From assembly GCA_022495995.1 (NCBI GenBank), contig JAFEMH010002561.1, positions 267,270 to 331,269 of the forward strand: a DNA stretch of 64,000 nucleotides, given 5' to 3'. This stretch comes from Adenophora triphylla var. japonica (Eukaryota; Streptophyta; Magnoliopsida; Asterales; Campanulaceae). Positions 21,000-31,326 of this stretch are shown one piece after another. Each line of letters starts with the position of its first letter. Position 1 is the stretch's first letter. Below the pieces are notes generated by a model that worked only from the letters and a program-made list of their open reading frames with translations, was not told the DNA's origin and did not search any database. The translations under genes were made by a program, and so were the position numbers.

Positions 21000-23900
21000 T
21001 TAAGAGCGGTTACATGCATTCAAAGCAGCTAGCCTCCAACAAAGATCAACTGATCTTGAGTTGGCATCAACACTGTCCTTGATCTGAGAGGTGAATCCTT
21101 CAATGCAGGCCTTCAAGGAATTGTAGAATGTGAAGATCTCATCCTGAATGGCTACTGTTTGAGTAGAGAGAGCATCTCTAAGCGGTTCCAGATCAACAGT
21201 CACATTCAGGTTGGACTTCAATTCCTTGATGGAGTTGTCTAGCTTGAGGTTGAAGCCTGCTTTGAGGTTCTCAAATCTGAAGGAGATATCATCATCAAAA
21301 TTCTTTACTTGCTCTTTGATACTGTCTCCCACTATGTTGAGGTCAACATTGATTCTTTCTTTGAGGGAGTCCAGTTCAGAGAAGATTTTCAGCTGCAAGT
21401 CATCCAACGCGGTTTGAGTAGGGGCGGCTGAGGTGGATGCTTGCTGCGGTTGCGGTTGAGGATGGGAATCTTCAAGAGTTTTCATGAAAGAAATCAGAGC
21501 AGCATTGGTTGAAGAAACAAACTCATCAGATAGCTTGGAAAGCATCTCTTGGAGTTGAGTCTTAGAAACCGCATCACCCATAGCTTTGAGCACTCCTCTT
21601 GCTAAATCTTCTTTAAACGCTTGAAAGCACTCAGTAGCTGCGGTTTTGACAGCTTCTGTGGAAACTCTCTCCCCCTTAATGACATCAATCATTTGGGCTT
21701 TCATGATTGCCAGTCAGGTGGCTTGAGAGTCCACTTTGGAAAGAAGGATGCGGTTGGAGGCTTCAAGGTTGGCATTGGATGCGGTTAAGGCCATGTTAGA
21801 TTCAAGTGAGTTTAAGCATATGGCCTTGGTTTACAAACCAACCTGTGATTGAATCACTTGGAGGGTGGAAAGAATTTGAAGGTAATCGAAGGGGCGGTTG
21901 AAGTAGATGGAATGTGGGTAACCGAGGAGGCGGTTGAGATTGAGTTGTAGGGCGGTTTGAGGCAAAGGAGATAGGAGGGTTTGGAATACACGGGCCGGGA
22001 TAGTGAATTGAAAAGCGGTTGATGTAGGAATAGGTAGTGTTTGGGGTAAAGTTGTAGGTGCGGTTGAAATGGTAGGAATTGGTGCGGTTTGAGTAGGTGC
22101 GGTCGAAAGAGGAGGAATGTTTGAAGTAGGAATTCCCAGTAATAGGGTTAGAGTTTGAGGAGGAACTGGTAGTGTGAATTTCAACAGAGGGGGTTTTCTG
22201 TTGAATAGGTGAAGTTTGTGGAATGGGAGAGGTTTGAAGAGGTGGAGTAGGAAGGCGGTTTGGAGAAGGTGATTTAGGAGGAGGGGAATTTTCGGGAGGT
22301 GGAGTAGGATCGCGGTTTTGGTTAGAAATGGAGATGGGCCGGAGTGAGATGGGAGTAAGGCGGTGTTTGGGCGCGGTTTGAATGGTGAACGGATGGGGAG
22401 CGGTTGGAATGTTGAGGTGATGGAGTTAGGGATTTGTTCTCGGCTAGAAGAAGAGTGAGATTGGGTAGAGGATTTTGATGATTGAACTTGTAGAGGTAGG
22501 GGAACTGGAATGGGATGAAGATGGTGAAGGAGTTGGTTGTTTAGAAACGCGATGAAGAAAGCGTTTGGGGCCTTTGATAGGGGTCCTTTTCTGGGCAATT
22601 TGCTTAATTCTTTTTGGTTTCTCCCCCTGAGCGGTTGCAGCTCTTTGCGGTTGGGGAGGAGAATGAGGTTCAGGAGTTGGGGCTTTGGCAGGGGATTTTT
22701 CAGGGGATGGCTGATGGGAATGGATGGGAGATTGAGGAGGGGTTTGGGCAAGCGGTTTGGTTTGGGGCGGTTGAGATGGAGGCGGTTGGGGAATTGGATC
22801 CTTGGATTTTCCTTTGGCTGCTTCCCTCTCAGCCCTTTCTTTCTCAAGCCTCTCAAATTCAGCTTTGTAAAATATTGATAGCTCCTCATCAGTCATCTTG
22901 GCCAGATCAATCTGAGTCTGCTTGGCCTTCCTAGCCCTGGCCACTAATGGAGCAATGGAATTATCTTCTTCTTCTTCATCATCATCCTCATCAATGAGGG
23001 ACATCTTCTTTTTCTCTTTCTCTTTCCTTGGCTTCTTCTGGCTTGGGCCTGCACCACTCGAACCACGCGGCTGAGAGGGTGCGGTTGAGGTAGGCTTAGG
23101 GAGTGGTTCTGCAGAGCCTTCCTCTTCCTTGAGGCCTTCTTTATTGCTTTTCCCAAAGTGCGGTTGAAGCAAGAGCAGGTTCATTGCAACATACATTTCC
23201 TTGTTCGGGAGTGTATCAAGATCATAGATGGCCTTATAATCATCATTCCCAAAAGATCTTCTCGAAGGAATGCATAGCTTTTAGGCCAAAAGATTCTTCA
23301 ACACCCCAATCGACACATAATTTGGGTGGCAATCCTAAGATCCTCCAAATGCCGAAAGTTCCCAAAGATTGCGGTCAAGACTCTCCCAAAAGGTCTCCAC
23401 CTTATCTTCTCATTCTTAACCTTCACTGATACGCATCTATGCCGGCAATCTCTCTCATCAAGATCTTGGGCCAATGAAGCTTTATGCCGTTGTAGATGGC
23501 ACATGCCAGCATTGCCATTGATGAGAGGTGAAGTTGTTGTGGTTGCCGCCTTCCCACAAACAGACTTTCCAACAAGGTAGCACAGTGGCTCATCATCTCA
23601 CCAAAATCTCTTCGTGGCGTAGTCTTGTAATGGCCAGCAAGAGAATCTAGCTTTCCTATCAGAGTTGAACAGGTAGCATCTTGGACCTCCTGAGAAACTT
23701 CAACTGGAGCACCAGATACATGAAAATCGTAAGTGCTCCTGATGTCCAAGTAGTCTATGGAGACTCTGAATCCTTCAACTTCTCCCACCAAATTGGGGAT
23801 CTTGCTACCATCGTAACAAAATTTCGCCCTCCTTTCACTGCGGTTTCATAGAACTGATCAATGAAGGAGGGGATGGTATAGGTTTGATTTTTGTTGAATA

Positions 23901-25017
23901 GGGGAAGGATTCCAGAAGCTTGCATCTTCCTCATCATCTCTCTTCCCAGAGCATCAGACCGCAACTCTGGTTCATTTATCTCCCAACCTGGCAGGAAATA
24001 CTTGGTATTCTACAAATAAAACACTCAAGTTAGAACACTTTAGGAAAATCACAGTTCATATGCGGTTGGGGCACACATGCGGTTGGCAATAGTGCGGTTT
24101 TGGAAATAAAAATTTCCAACCACAATGAAACTGTGAACACAGGTAGGAAACTAATAAGAAAAACACAAAAATCTATACTTAGTACGTGGCATTGTAATCC
24201 AAAATTATCCCACACTGCAAGCGGTGCTTAGAGAGGAAATTTATGGTGTCCAGCCTATATACTTAGTAAAACTTAAGTAATTTTCTAGCATGCGGTTTGA
24301 AAATGTATATGCGGTTTTCAGCATGCGGTTTAGAAGAGAAAAACATGCGGTTCAGAGATGCGGTTTTGAAACAAGAATTAAGCAACTATAAGTGCGGTTT
24401 CAAAACATATATTATGCGGTTTCTAAAGATGCGGTTCAAACATGCAACACATAGATAAAATTTTCAGAAATTTTTCTAAGTATGGAAAAACAAGTTTGAA
24501 AATTAGGTCAAACCAAAACATAAGAACTTTTCTGAAAATGAAAATGAACAGTCACATGAGTGCATGAAGAACACGAAGAACACCAAGAACAGAGATTTGA
24601 AAAATGTTAACCAAAATGAACAAATAACATGTCAAAATGATCACATTGAGCAGTAGATTAACAATATAACAATAAAAATATCTACTTTACTCGGGATCAC
24701 CTTAAAATGAAGAAATCATAAAGTGGGTTTCGAAACTTAATAAATTCAAAATTCAAAATCAGTACCCAAAACATGTGTAGATTATGAAATAAAGCATATA
24801 TTCTTAATCTAGGCTGGATTCCGAACATAACCCAACAAATTTTATCCAAAATGATCAAGAAATGAAGAACATATGAACAAAAGTCAGTTTATGGGTGTTC
24901 GAAGCTTTCAAGGGTTCAACAATGGCAGATTAACAAATAAACAAGTATGATTTGCAGAATAGTAAGATGTTTAGGTTTAAGAAATCATACCATGTCTTCA
25001 ATGGGTTTGGGAGCCAT
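21000..25017 (-). pseudogene. Extra gene of the Sirevirus-like element (envelope-position protein), intron-containing and frame-broken
   Basis: It lies in the same sense as pol and downstream of RNase H. Candidate exon 1 is 24991-25017 (MAPKPIEDM), then a 981-base intron, then exon 2 from 24009. Exon 2 opens 'NTKYFLPGWEINEPELRSDA', followed by a globular part (23423-23964: 'IWWEKLKDSE', 'ATLLESLFVG', 'IYNGIKLHWPKIL') resembling the plant 'putative plant transposon protein' domain. A Lys/Glu- and Pro-rich region (22444-23196) follows, then a helical, heptad-like region (21000-21704, 'LDDLQLKIFSELDSLKERIN'). Proline-rich plus coiled-coil layout matches the envelope-like ORF of Sireviruses such as soybean SIRE1, whose role is unknown. 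I see no convincing signal peptide or membrane segment. Frame changes near 23760, 23430 and 22450-21830 break it. Confidence 0.6.
24010..24990 (-). other. Predicted intron in the extra gene
   Basis: The donor is ATG|GTATGA (exon ends at 24991) and the acceptor TTTATTTGTAG|AATACC (exon starts at 24009), both on the minus strand. The 981-base interval is A+T-rich, has stops in all sense frames, and the join is phase 0. It contains eleven GCGGTT motifs between 24061 and 24440. The splice sites are by inspection only. Confidence 0.55.
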
Positions 25018-25150
25018 TGATTTGAAGAAAAACTTAAATCTTTAAGACAGTTGAGAGTTAGAGAGAGAAAGCAAGTTGGTAAACTGACACAGAGAAGGTA
25101 CGGTGCCAGAGAAGACAGAATGGAAAGTTTGAAAAGGTATGTTATGTCTT

Positions 25151-25160
25151 CTATTTATAG
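25151..25160 (-). promoter_or_regulatory. TATA box of the extra gene
   Basis: The minus strand reads CTATAAATAG, 134 bases upstream of the candidate ATG (25017), followed by a CT-rich leader ('ctttctctctctaactctcaac'). This is a normal plant core-promoter layout, inside the retrotransposon and separate from the LTR promoter. Confidence 0.5.
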
Positions 25161-25404
25161 GAGAGAATTAGGGTTTGGCAGTTGAAAGGTCAGACTGATT
25201 CACCAACTCAGTGAATCATTGCAAACATAGCACCCTTTCAGCTTCATCCCATCAACCAATGACGGCTGACATGAAGGCCATTAAATGCCAATGTTCCCTT
25301 TGCATTAAATGCTCTCAAAATTTAAATTTTCGTGGGAAAACATTTGCAAATAAACCCTTAAAGAAAAAGATAAGGACTGAAAAATAAATAAAAAGAATTT
25401 GAAC

Positions 25405-25407
<3 letters not shown>

Positions 25408-25440
<33 letters not shown>
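25408..25440 (-). repeat. 33-base poly(A) tract on the sense strand
   Basis: An uninterrupted run of 33 T on the plus strand. It lies between the end of pol and the promoter of the extra gene. It may be a simple repeat, or the scar of an RNA-templated joining event. Confidence 0.9.
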
Positions 25441-25445
<5 letters not shown>

Positions 25446-25477
25446 AAGCAAAAGTTAGAAATTACTCCAAGTTGAAA

Positions 25478-25577
25478 CGCGGTTGAGGTCCAAGCGGTTG
25501 AGCCGCAAAGATGCGGTTTGAGTGAAGCGGTTGGCCGCAAGGCGGTTGGACATCCTTGCGGTTTGGTACACGCGGTT
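25478..25577. repeat. Dense cluster of GCGGTT motifs
   Basis: Seven GCGGTT copies in about 100 bases, spaced irregularly 12-18 bases apart, plus interspersed GCCGCAA words. They are not a tandem repeat of one unit. CGGTTG fits the plant MYB core CNGTTR. Confidence 0.85.
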
Positions 25578-25635
25578 CAACAGTGGAATTGAAACTATAC
25601 TCAACAACCAAGTTAGTTAATAAAAAGAATGGAAT

Positions 25636-27400
25636 TTATTTAAGTTCAAGCATACCCATTTCTCCTCTAAGGAATGAAAATCTCTTGGAGTCAAGAGCCT
25701 TTGTGAGGATATCAGCAATCTGGTTGTCTGTCCCCACGTACTCTAAATGGATATTCCTCTTCTCCACATGGTCTTTGAGGAAATGATACTTGATATCAAT
25801 ATGCTTGGTCTTGGAATGCATGACAGGGTTGTTGGAGACTGAAATGGTTGAAGTGTTGTCACACATGATAGGGCAATTCCCTTCATGGATTCCATAGTCT
25901 ACCAACCGCCGCTTCATCCAAAGGATTTGACAAAGAACAACTACCAAAGAAGAATATACTCACTCTCGTGGTTGACACCGAAACCGAAGCTTGCTTCTTG
26001 CCGGCCCAAGCAACTAGTCTATTCCCGAGGAAATGACAAGTACCACTAGTGCTTTTCCTGTCAATAGTACAAGCCGCATAATCGCATCCGAATAACCTAC
26101 AAGATCGAAGTTCGAATCTTTGGAATACCAAAGTCCAAGGTTAGTGGTTCCGTATAAATAGCGGATTATACGCTGATCGCAATAAGATGTGCTTCTCTAG
26201 GATCTGCTTGATAGCGAGCACATACACAGACACTAAACATGATATCTGGCCTACTAGTAGTTAAGTAAAGTAATGAGCTGATCATACCTCGATATAAAGT
26301 CTGATCAACTTTCTTACCTTTGAGATCTTTATCTAGCTTATTGCCGGTGGCCATAGGAGTATCATATGCTTTAGCATTTTCTAAACCAAACTTCTTTATC
26401 AACTCCTTGGTGTACTTGGCTTGGCTGAGGAAAATACCTTCTTCGCATTGCTTGATTTGAAGCCCGAGGAAGAATGTTAATTCTCCCATCATGCTCATCT
26501 CAAAGTAATTCATTAGTAGAACAAAAAATAATATCATCGACATAAATTTGAACAAGTAAAGTATGCTCATTATATTTGGCAATAAAAAGAGTTGTATCGA
26601 TTTTACCACGTTTAAATCCTTTTTCTAGTAAAAATTTAGAAAGAGTCTCATACCATGCCCTTGGAGCTTGCTTAAGTCCATACAAAGCTTTTTGGAGTTT
26701 GTAGACATGATTAGGAAATTTGGAGTCTTCAAATCCAGGTGGTCAGCAACATACACGGCCTCTTGCGCTCGCCGAGGAATGCACTCTTTACGTCCATTTG
26801 ATATAACTTGAAATGCTTGAAAGAGGCGTAGGCTAAGAAGATTCTGATAGCTTCCAATCTTGCAACTGGAGCAAAGGTTTCATCATAATCAATTCCTTCT
26901 TCTTGCCTATATCCTTGTGCAACCAACCTTGCTTTATTCCTAGTAATGCTTCCATTCTCATCCATCTTATTCCTAAATACCCACTTAGTTCCTATCACTC
27001 CTTGATCCTGAGGTCTAGGCACCAAAGTCCAGACTTTGCATCTTTCAAACTGGTTGAGTTCTTCTTGCATAGCAACGACCCAACTTGAATCTTGGAGTGC
27101 TTCATCAATCTTCTTGGGTTCAACTTGAGACAAAAGTAAAGTATGCTCGTCATAGTTCGATCTCCTTGTTTGAACGCCGAAAAACAGATCACCAATCACA
27201 TTTGTAAGGGGGTGACTGCTGACTTCACGAACCTCTGGGGTAAGTCCGGTTGGATCGAGGTTTGTCAAGATCTTCAATTGAACGTCGTTAGATCCTTCAA
27301 ATAAGTCATGGAATGTAAGTTGACGAAGAGGTTCTATAAGCCGGATAGGAATTTTCAACTTCTTCTTCCTTGCAGCTTGCATCCGGAGTAGGAAGTTCAA
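25636..27400 (-). pseudogene. Copia reverse transcriptase and RNase H
   Basis: 27400 to 26729 holds the RT start: '[20 protein letters not shown]', '[16 protein letters not shown]', '[20 protein letters not shown]' and 'QMDVKSAFL'. 26685 to 26166 continues with 'MYGLKQAPRAWYETLSKFLL' and the catalytic YVDD at 26533-26544. RNase H follows (26131 to 25636: 'DYAACTIDRKSTSGTCHFLG' and 'NQIADILTKALD'), ending at the stop near 25636. Together they would turn element RNA into double-stranded cDNA. The body is highly conserved, but frame changes separate the blocks (near 26700, 26490, 26150 and 25940), so no intact Pol is read. Confidence 0.92.
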
Positions 27401-27460
27401 AGGTTTGAAAATTGCGGTTTGAGGGAATTTCAGTTGAGGGTGCTGGATTTTACTTGAGGT

Positions 27461-28586
27461 TCAGCGTGCGGTTTGAGATGGTTCACCTGGTTCATTATGC
27501 TCAACAAAATCATCAGCAACATTTGGAGCCAAATGTGGCTCAAGGAGAGAATGCTCATCAAAAGTAACATGGACAGACTCAACTATTTTTAAACTAGTTT
27601 TATTGAAAACTTGAAAAGCTTTAGAATGTTTAGCATACCCAACAAAAATACCTTCGTCGGCCTTGGTTCCAAATTTACCTCTATTTTCTCTTCCGTTGTA
27701 GAGGACAAAACATTTGCAGCCAAAGATCTTGAAGAATGCAATGTTGGGGGTTCTTCCTCGCCAAAGCTCATAGGGAGTCTTGTTATAGGTTTTGTTGATG
27801 AGGGAGCGGTTCTGAGTGAAGCATGCGGTATTGATTGCTTCAGCCCAAAAATACTGAGGTAACTTTGCTTCGTATATCATTGTCTTTCCAAATTTCAATC
27901 AACGTCCTATTCTTCCTTTCCACAACCCCATTTTGTTGTGGAACACCAGCGGTTGAAAAATTGTGATCAATCCCATGGTCATCACAATACTGAGCAACAC
28001 CGTTGTTCTTAAATTCTGTTCCATTATCTGATCTAACACTAACGATGTCATCTTCTTTTTGAGTTTGGAGCCGTCTAAAAAGTGCGGTGAGAATCTCATA
28101 GCAGTCATCTTTGGAAATCATCATCTCAACCCACGTATATCTTGAGTAATCATCCACCACCACTAAAGTATATCTATTTCCTCCAATGCCGGCAAGTGGT
28201 TACGGGTCCAAACAAATCTATGTGAAGCTTGTAAGCATCTTGAAGTTGATGGAGCGGTCTTGCCGGTGAAAGACGACGCGGATCGCTACCAAGCCGGCAT
28301 GCACCGCATTTCTCCTCGGATGGTGGTCAGCCACTTTGGGTAAACCACGAACGAGGTTTTCCCTACCAATCTTTGCAAGATACTTGAAGTTCAAGTGGCT
28401 CAACCTCTTGTGCCATAGCCAACTATTTTTGCTCACATTCTTGGCTACAAAACAGAGATTAGTAATACTACATGCGTAATTTAGATCAATAATGTAAATA
28501 TTACTCTTACGAATCCCCGTGAGTAGGGTGACGCCGGAAATGCTGTCTTTGATAAAGCAATTTGATGACGTGAAGTTGCAAAGCAT
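27461..28586 (-). pseudogene. Copia GAG-pre-integrase and integrase
   Basis: 28586 to 28218 has the pre-integrase region with 'WLWHKRLSHLNFKYLAKIGR', the His pair of the zinc-binding domain; the Cys pair falls after a frame change near 28300. 28163 to 27840 carries the catalytic core: 'MVVDDYSRYTWVEMM' (first Asp), 'SDNGTEFKNN' (second Asp) and 'PQQNGVVERKNRTL' (Glu). 27898 to 27461 is the C-terminal part ('PYELWRGRTPNIAFFKIFGC', 'FVGYAKHSKAFQVFNK'). The enzyme inserts element cDNA. Breaks near 28200 and 27860 interrupt it. Confidence 0.9.
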
Positions 28587-28870
28587 TCCTTTGTCGCAAA
28601 ATTGAGAAATTGAAAGGAGGTTGTGCTTGAGTCCTTCAACTAGAGAAACCTTCTCAATGGTTATGTTTCCTCTCCTTATAACACCATATCCAATGGTCTT
28701 GCCTTTGTTGTTGTCACCAAAGGTTACAGACGGACCACTTGCTTCAACGACATCTTCAAGTAATGATCTATCTCCAAATATATGTCTTGAGCACCACCGT
28801 CAAGATACCATTCATTATCCTTGGAGTGACCAGCCATGAAGCAGAGGACCCGAAATGTAAACATTAAGAA
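28587..28870 (-). pseudogene. Copia aspartic protease region with altered active site
   Basis: The minus strand encodes 'EWYLDGGAQD' near 28785-28820, where copia proteases have WYLDSG followed by C-S/A-x-HM. Downstream residues (GDRSLLEDVVEASGPSVTFG-type, then a YG/RRGN and S-L-V-E-G-L-KHNLLSISQ-type segment) follow the family and lead straight into the pre-integrase region. The Ser of DSG is lost. Because the change falls in a CTG-containing word, it may be a sequence artefact. Confidence 0.6.
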
Positions 28871-31256
28871 CGAGGTCCCCTTTATTCCTTGGGTCCTGAA
28901 GTTAGCAACCCTTTACGACCCACACCGTTTGGATGTAAGGAGGTTTGCTCTTCCCCGGCATTGGGTGTGAACCGCAAAAGGCATTCTCGCAGCCTTGTGA
29001 CCTAAACCATCACACACGTAACATTTATAAAAGCTACAAGCATCATGAGGTTTTACTAACTCCTTACTCTTCTTAGGAGTTGCATGCGGTTTGGGACACG
29101 GAAGCGGTTTGGGAGGTGCAGCCCAACTAAGAGTCCTACCGAGATAAAGGGAACAAGCTTTGGTTTGACCACGTATTTTCCGGGAACGCTATTCTTGCTT
29201 TTGAAGGCAGAGGAGCGGTCGAAGAAGAGACGCGGTCAGACCTAGAGTTAGCAGAACCGCCTTTTCCACCGTAAGCGGTTGGAGCAGAATTCTACCAATT
29301 CCATAAGCCATTTCCTCTTCAGTGCTTCCACGTAATTCTTAGGTTTTAACACGTAATTCTTCCCATATTGCTTTCCTTTAGGGTAGACATAATTTACTTG
29401 TCTTGCTTTACCCTTACCCTTAGCATGCTTCTCCTTGGGAATTTCTTTAGTTAGTTCTGGAAATTCCTCATCCTTTTCACTCAAGGATGCATACTTCTCC
29501 TCTTCCTCAGATCCAAACCCTAGACCATCCTTAGTTCCAGGAGGAAATTAGAAGTCCATGATTTTATCCTTGGTGGATTGAGACTTGAGCCACGAATCAA
29601 TAATCTTTGGCGATCGTCGATTTGGGTTACCAAGTCATCATTCCCGAGTTGAAGTGCAGCAACCTTAGTTTCAAGGATGTGGTTTTGATCGCCAAGAGGA
29701 GTCATCTGTTTGATTTGGTCCTTAAGATTAGAAATTTCAGACCTCATCACGCTTTCTCCGTCTTGTACGCATTAAGTTCATCATGAGCTAAGCTTAAGGC
29801 TTTCTTAAGATTGGAGAATTGATGGATCACCATTTCAGCTTCCTTGAACATCCTTTCATGTTCCATGGGAGAAACCTCTTCCACCACCTTTTTCAAGATT
29901 TTCTTCTTTGGAATAGTTTTTGAAGGTGGTGCATTTGTAGGAGGAAAAATGGGACGTGGATACGAGCAATTTCCTATCTTAATGCTAGGAGTAAGTTTGA
30001 TATCATCATCCAATTTAAAATTTGGAAGTTTTGTAGAAACCTCCTTTTCTTCCATATCTTGCAACTCGACCGACTCGTAATCCGATTCATCGGAAGCATC
30101 TCGTAACTAAGCGCAGATTAACCTCTTCGGTTTCATCATCACTTCCATCATCGTAATCTGTTTCAATCCAAGTTGCTAATTTCTTGGAATTCTCTTCCTC
30201 CTCAAGAACCATCTCCTTACGACGAGAAAATTTCGCAGGAGAGGTTTTCTTTTTCATGTATTCATATTTAGGTTGTGGACACTCAGATGCAAAGTGACCA
30301 GGTTTTCTACAATTGTAGCAAACTAGATCACTCTTTTTCTTTGTATCTCCATCCTTAGAAAACGTTGCAGGAGGTTTGCCTTTTGAAAATGATTTTGTGA
30401 AAGGTTTTGAGGATTTTCTAAATTTTTGGAATCTTTTCACAAACATGGCAAAATCATCATCATCCATCTCGATGAGTGATGAGGTTGATATGGAAGGATC
30501 AGCGGTTTGGTTGGATGTAGATGGTTTCTCCTCTTGTTCCACTACGGACATGGAAAGCGATTTGGTTTTTCCTTCAATCTCTTCAATATGATTTAATTTT
30601 AATTCATAGACTCTAAGATTGGCGTACAAGTTACTTAACGACCAAGTACCCAGAACTTTGGAGTCTTCTAAAGAGGTAGCCTTATTTACCCATTTAGAAC
30701 CTAAAGCAGATAGGAAAGTCATATTGATTTCCTTATCGGTTAAAGTTTTGCCAAGAGATCTACAAGTATTAACTACCTCAACATATCAGTCGTAGGTTTG
30801 ACGCAAGGTTTCGTTGGATTTTCTGTTGAAGTTGTTGTATGATCTTTCAACAGCATATAATTTGGTTTCCTTGCATTCATCATCACCTTCGAGGTAGCTC
30901 TCAATGGCATCCCACATCTGCTTTGCGGTTTTGAGATACATCACTTTCTGTAGAGTTTATACGGGGAGGGTTCCAGAAATGATGTGCCTAGCCTTGCTAT
31001 CCAAGGCAACCAATCTCTTCTCTTCATCCGACCACTCTTCTTTTGGCTTTTTGACCTCTGGAATTGTTGCACTGGTGGTTGCATCTGTGTTGGCCTTCAT
31101 TGGAACTAACGGGCCATTGATCACGCACTCCACCAGCATTTCATCTATAGTTTCCAAATGAATAAGCATTCGGCACTTCCAGATGTCAAAGTGGTCTTCG
31201 TCCAAGATTGGAATGTGTGAATAGTTAACATTAGTCATTGTCTTTGTGTTTGCCAT
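28871..31256 (-). pseudogene. Copia Gag with zinc knuckle
   Basis: It starts at ATG 31256: 'MANTKTMTNVNYSHIPILDE', then 'HFDIWKCRMLIHLETIDEML', the usual copia Gag start, 57 bases after the PBS. The zinc knuckle 'CYNCRKPGHFASEC' (CX2CX4HX4C) lies at about 30278-30320. After it come a coiled-coil stretch (29747-30064) and a Lys-rich tail (29248-29484), making Gag longer than in small copia elements, as in Sireviruses. The role is RNA packaging. Breaks occur near 30950-30720, 30080 and 29750. Confidence 0.82.
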
Positions 31257-31312
31257 ATCGAATCGGCACGCAAGCTGTTAAGCTTGAAAAACAGTGGTTT
31301 TAAAATGTGTTA

Positions 31313-31324
31313 GCTCTGATACCA
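31313..31324 (-). other. Primer binding site, initiator tRNA-Met
   Basis: The minus strand reads TGGTATCAGAGC two bases after the 5' LTR. It is a perfect match to the 3' end of plant initiator tRNA-Met, the standard copia primer. Confidence 0.95.
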
Positions 31325-31326
31325 CT

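Larger units (their letters stand above)
25161..25635. other. Spacer between pol and the extra gene
   Basis: Noncoding. It holds a 33-base T run at 25408-25440 (poly(A) on the sense strand) and a dense GCGGTT cluster (25478-25577). It would contain upstream regulatory sequence of the extra gene. Confidence 0.6.

Noticed and set aside
22537..22934. Plus-strand frames of about 110 codons
   Set aside because: They are shadows of the Pro-rich minus-strand region of the extra gene, with Gly/Arg/Leu-rich composition and no motif.
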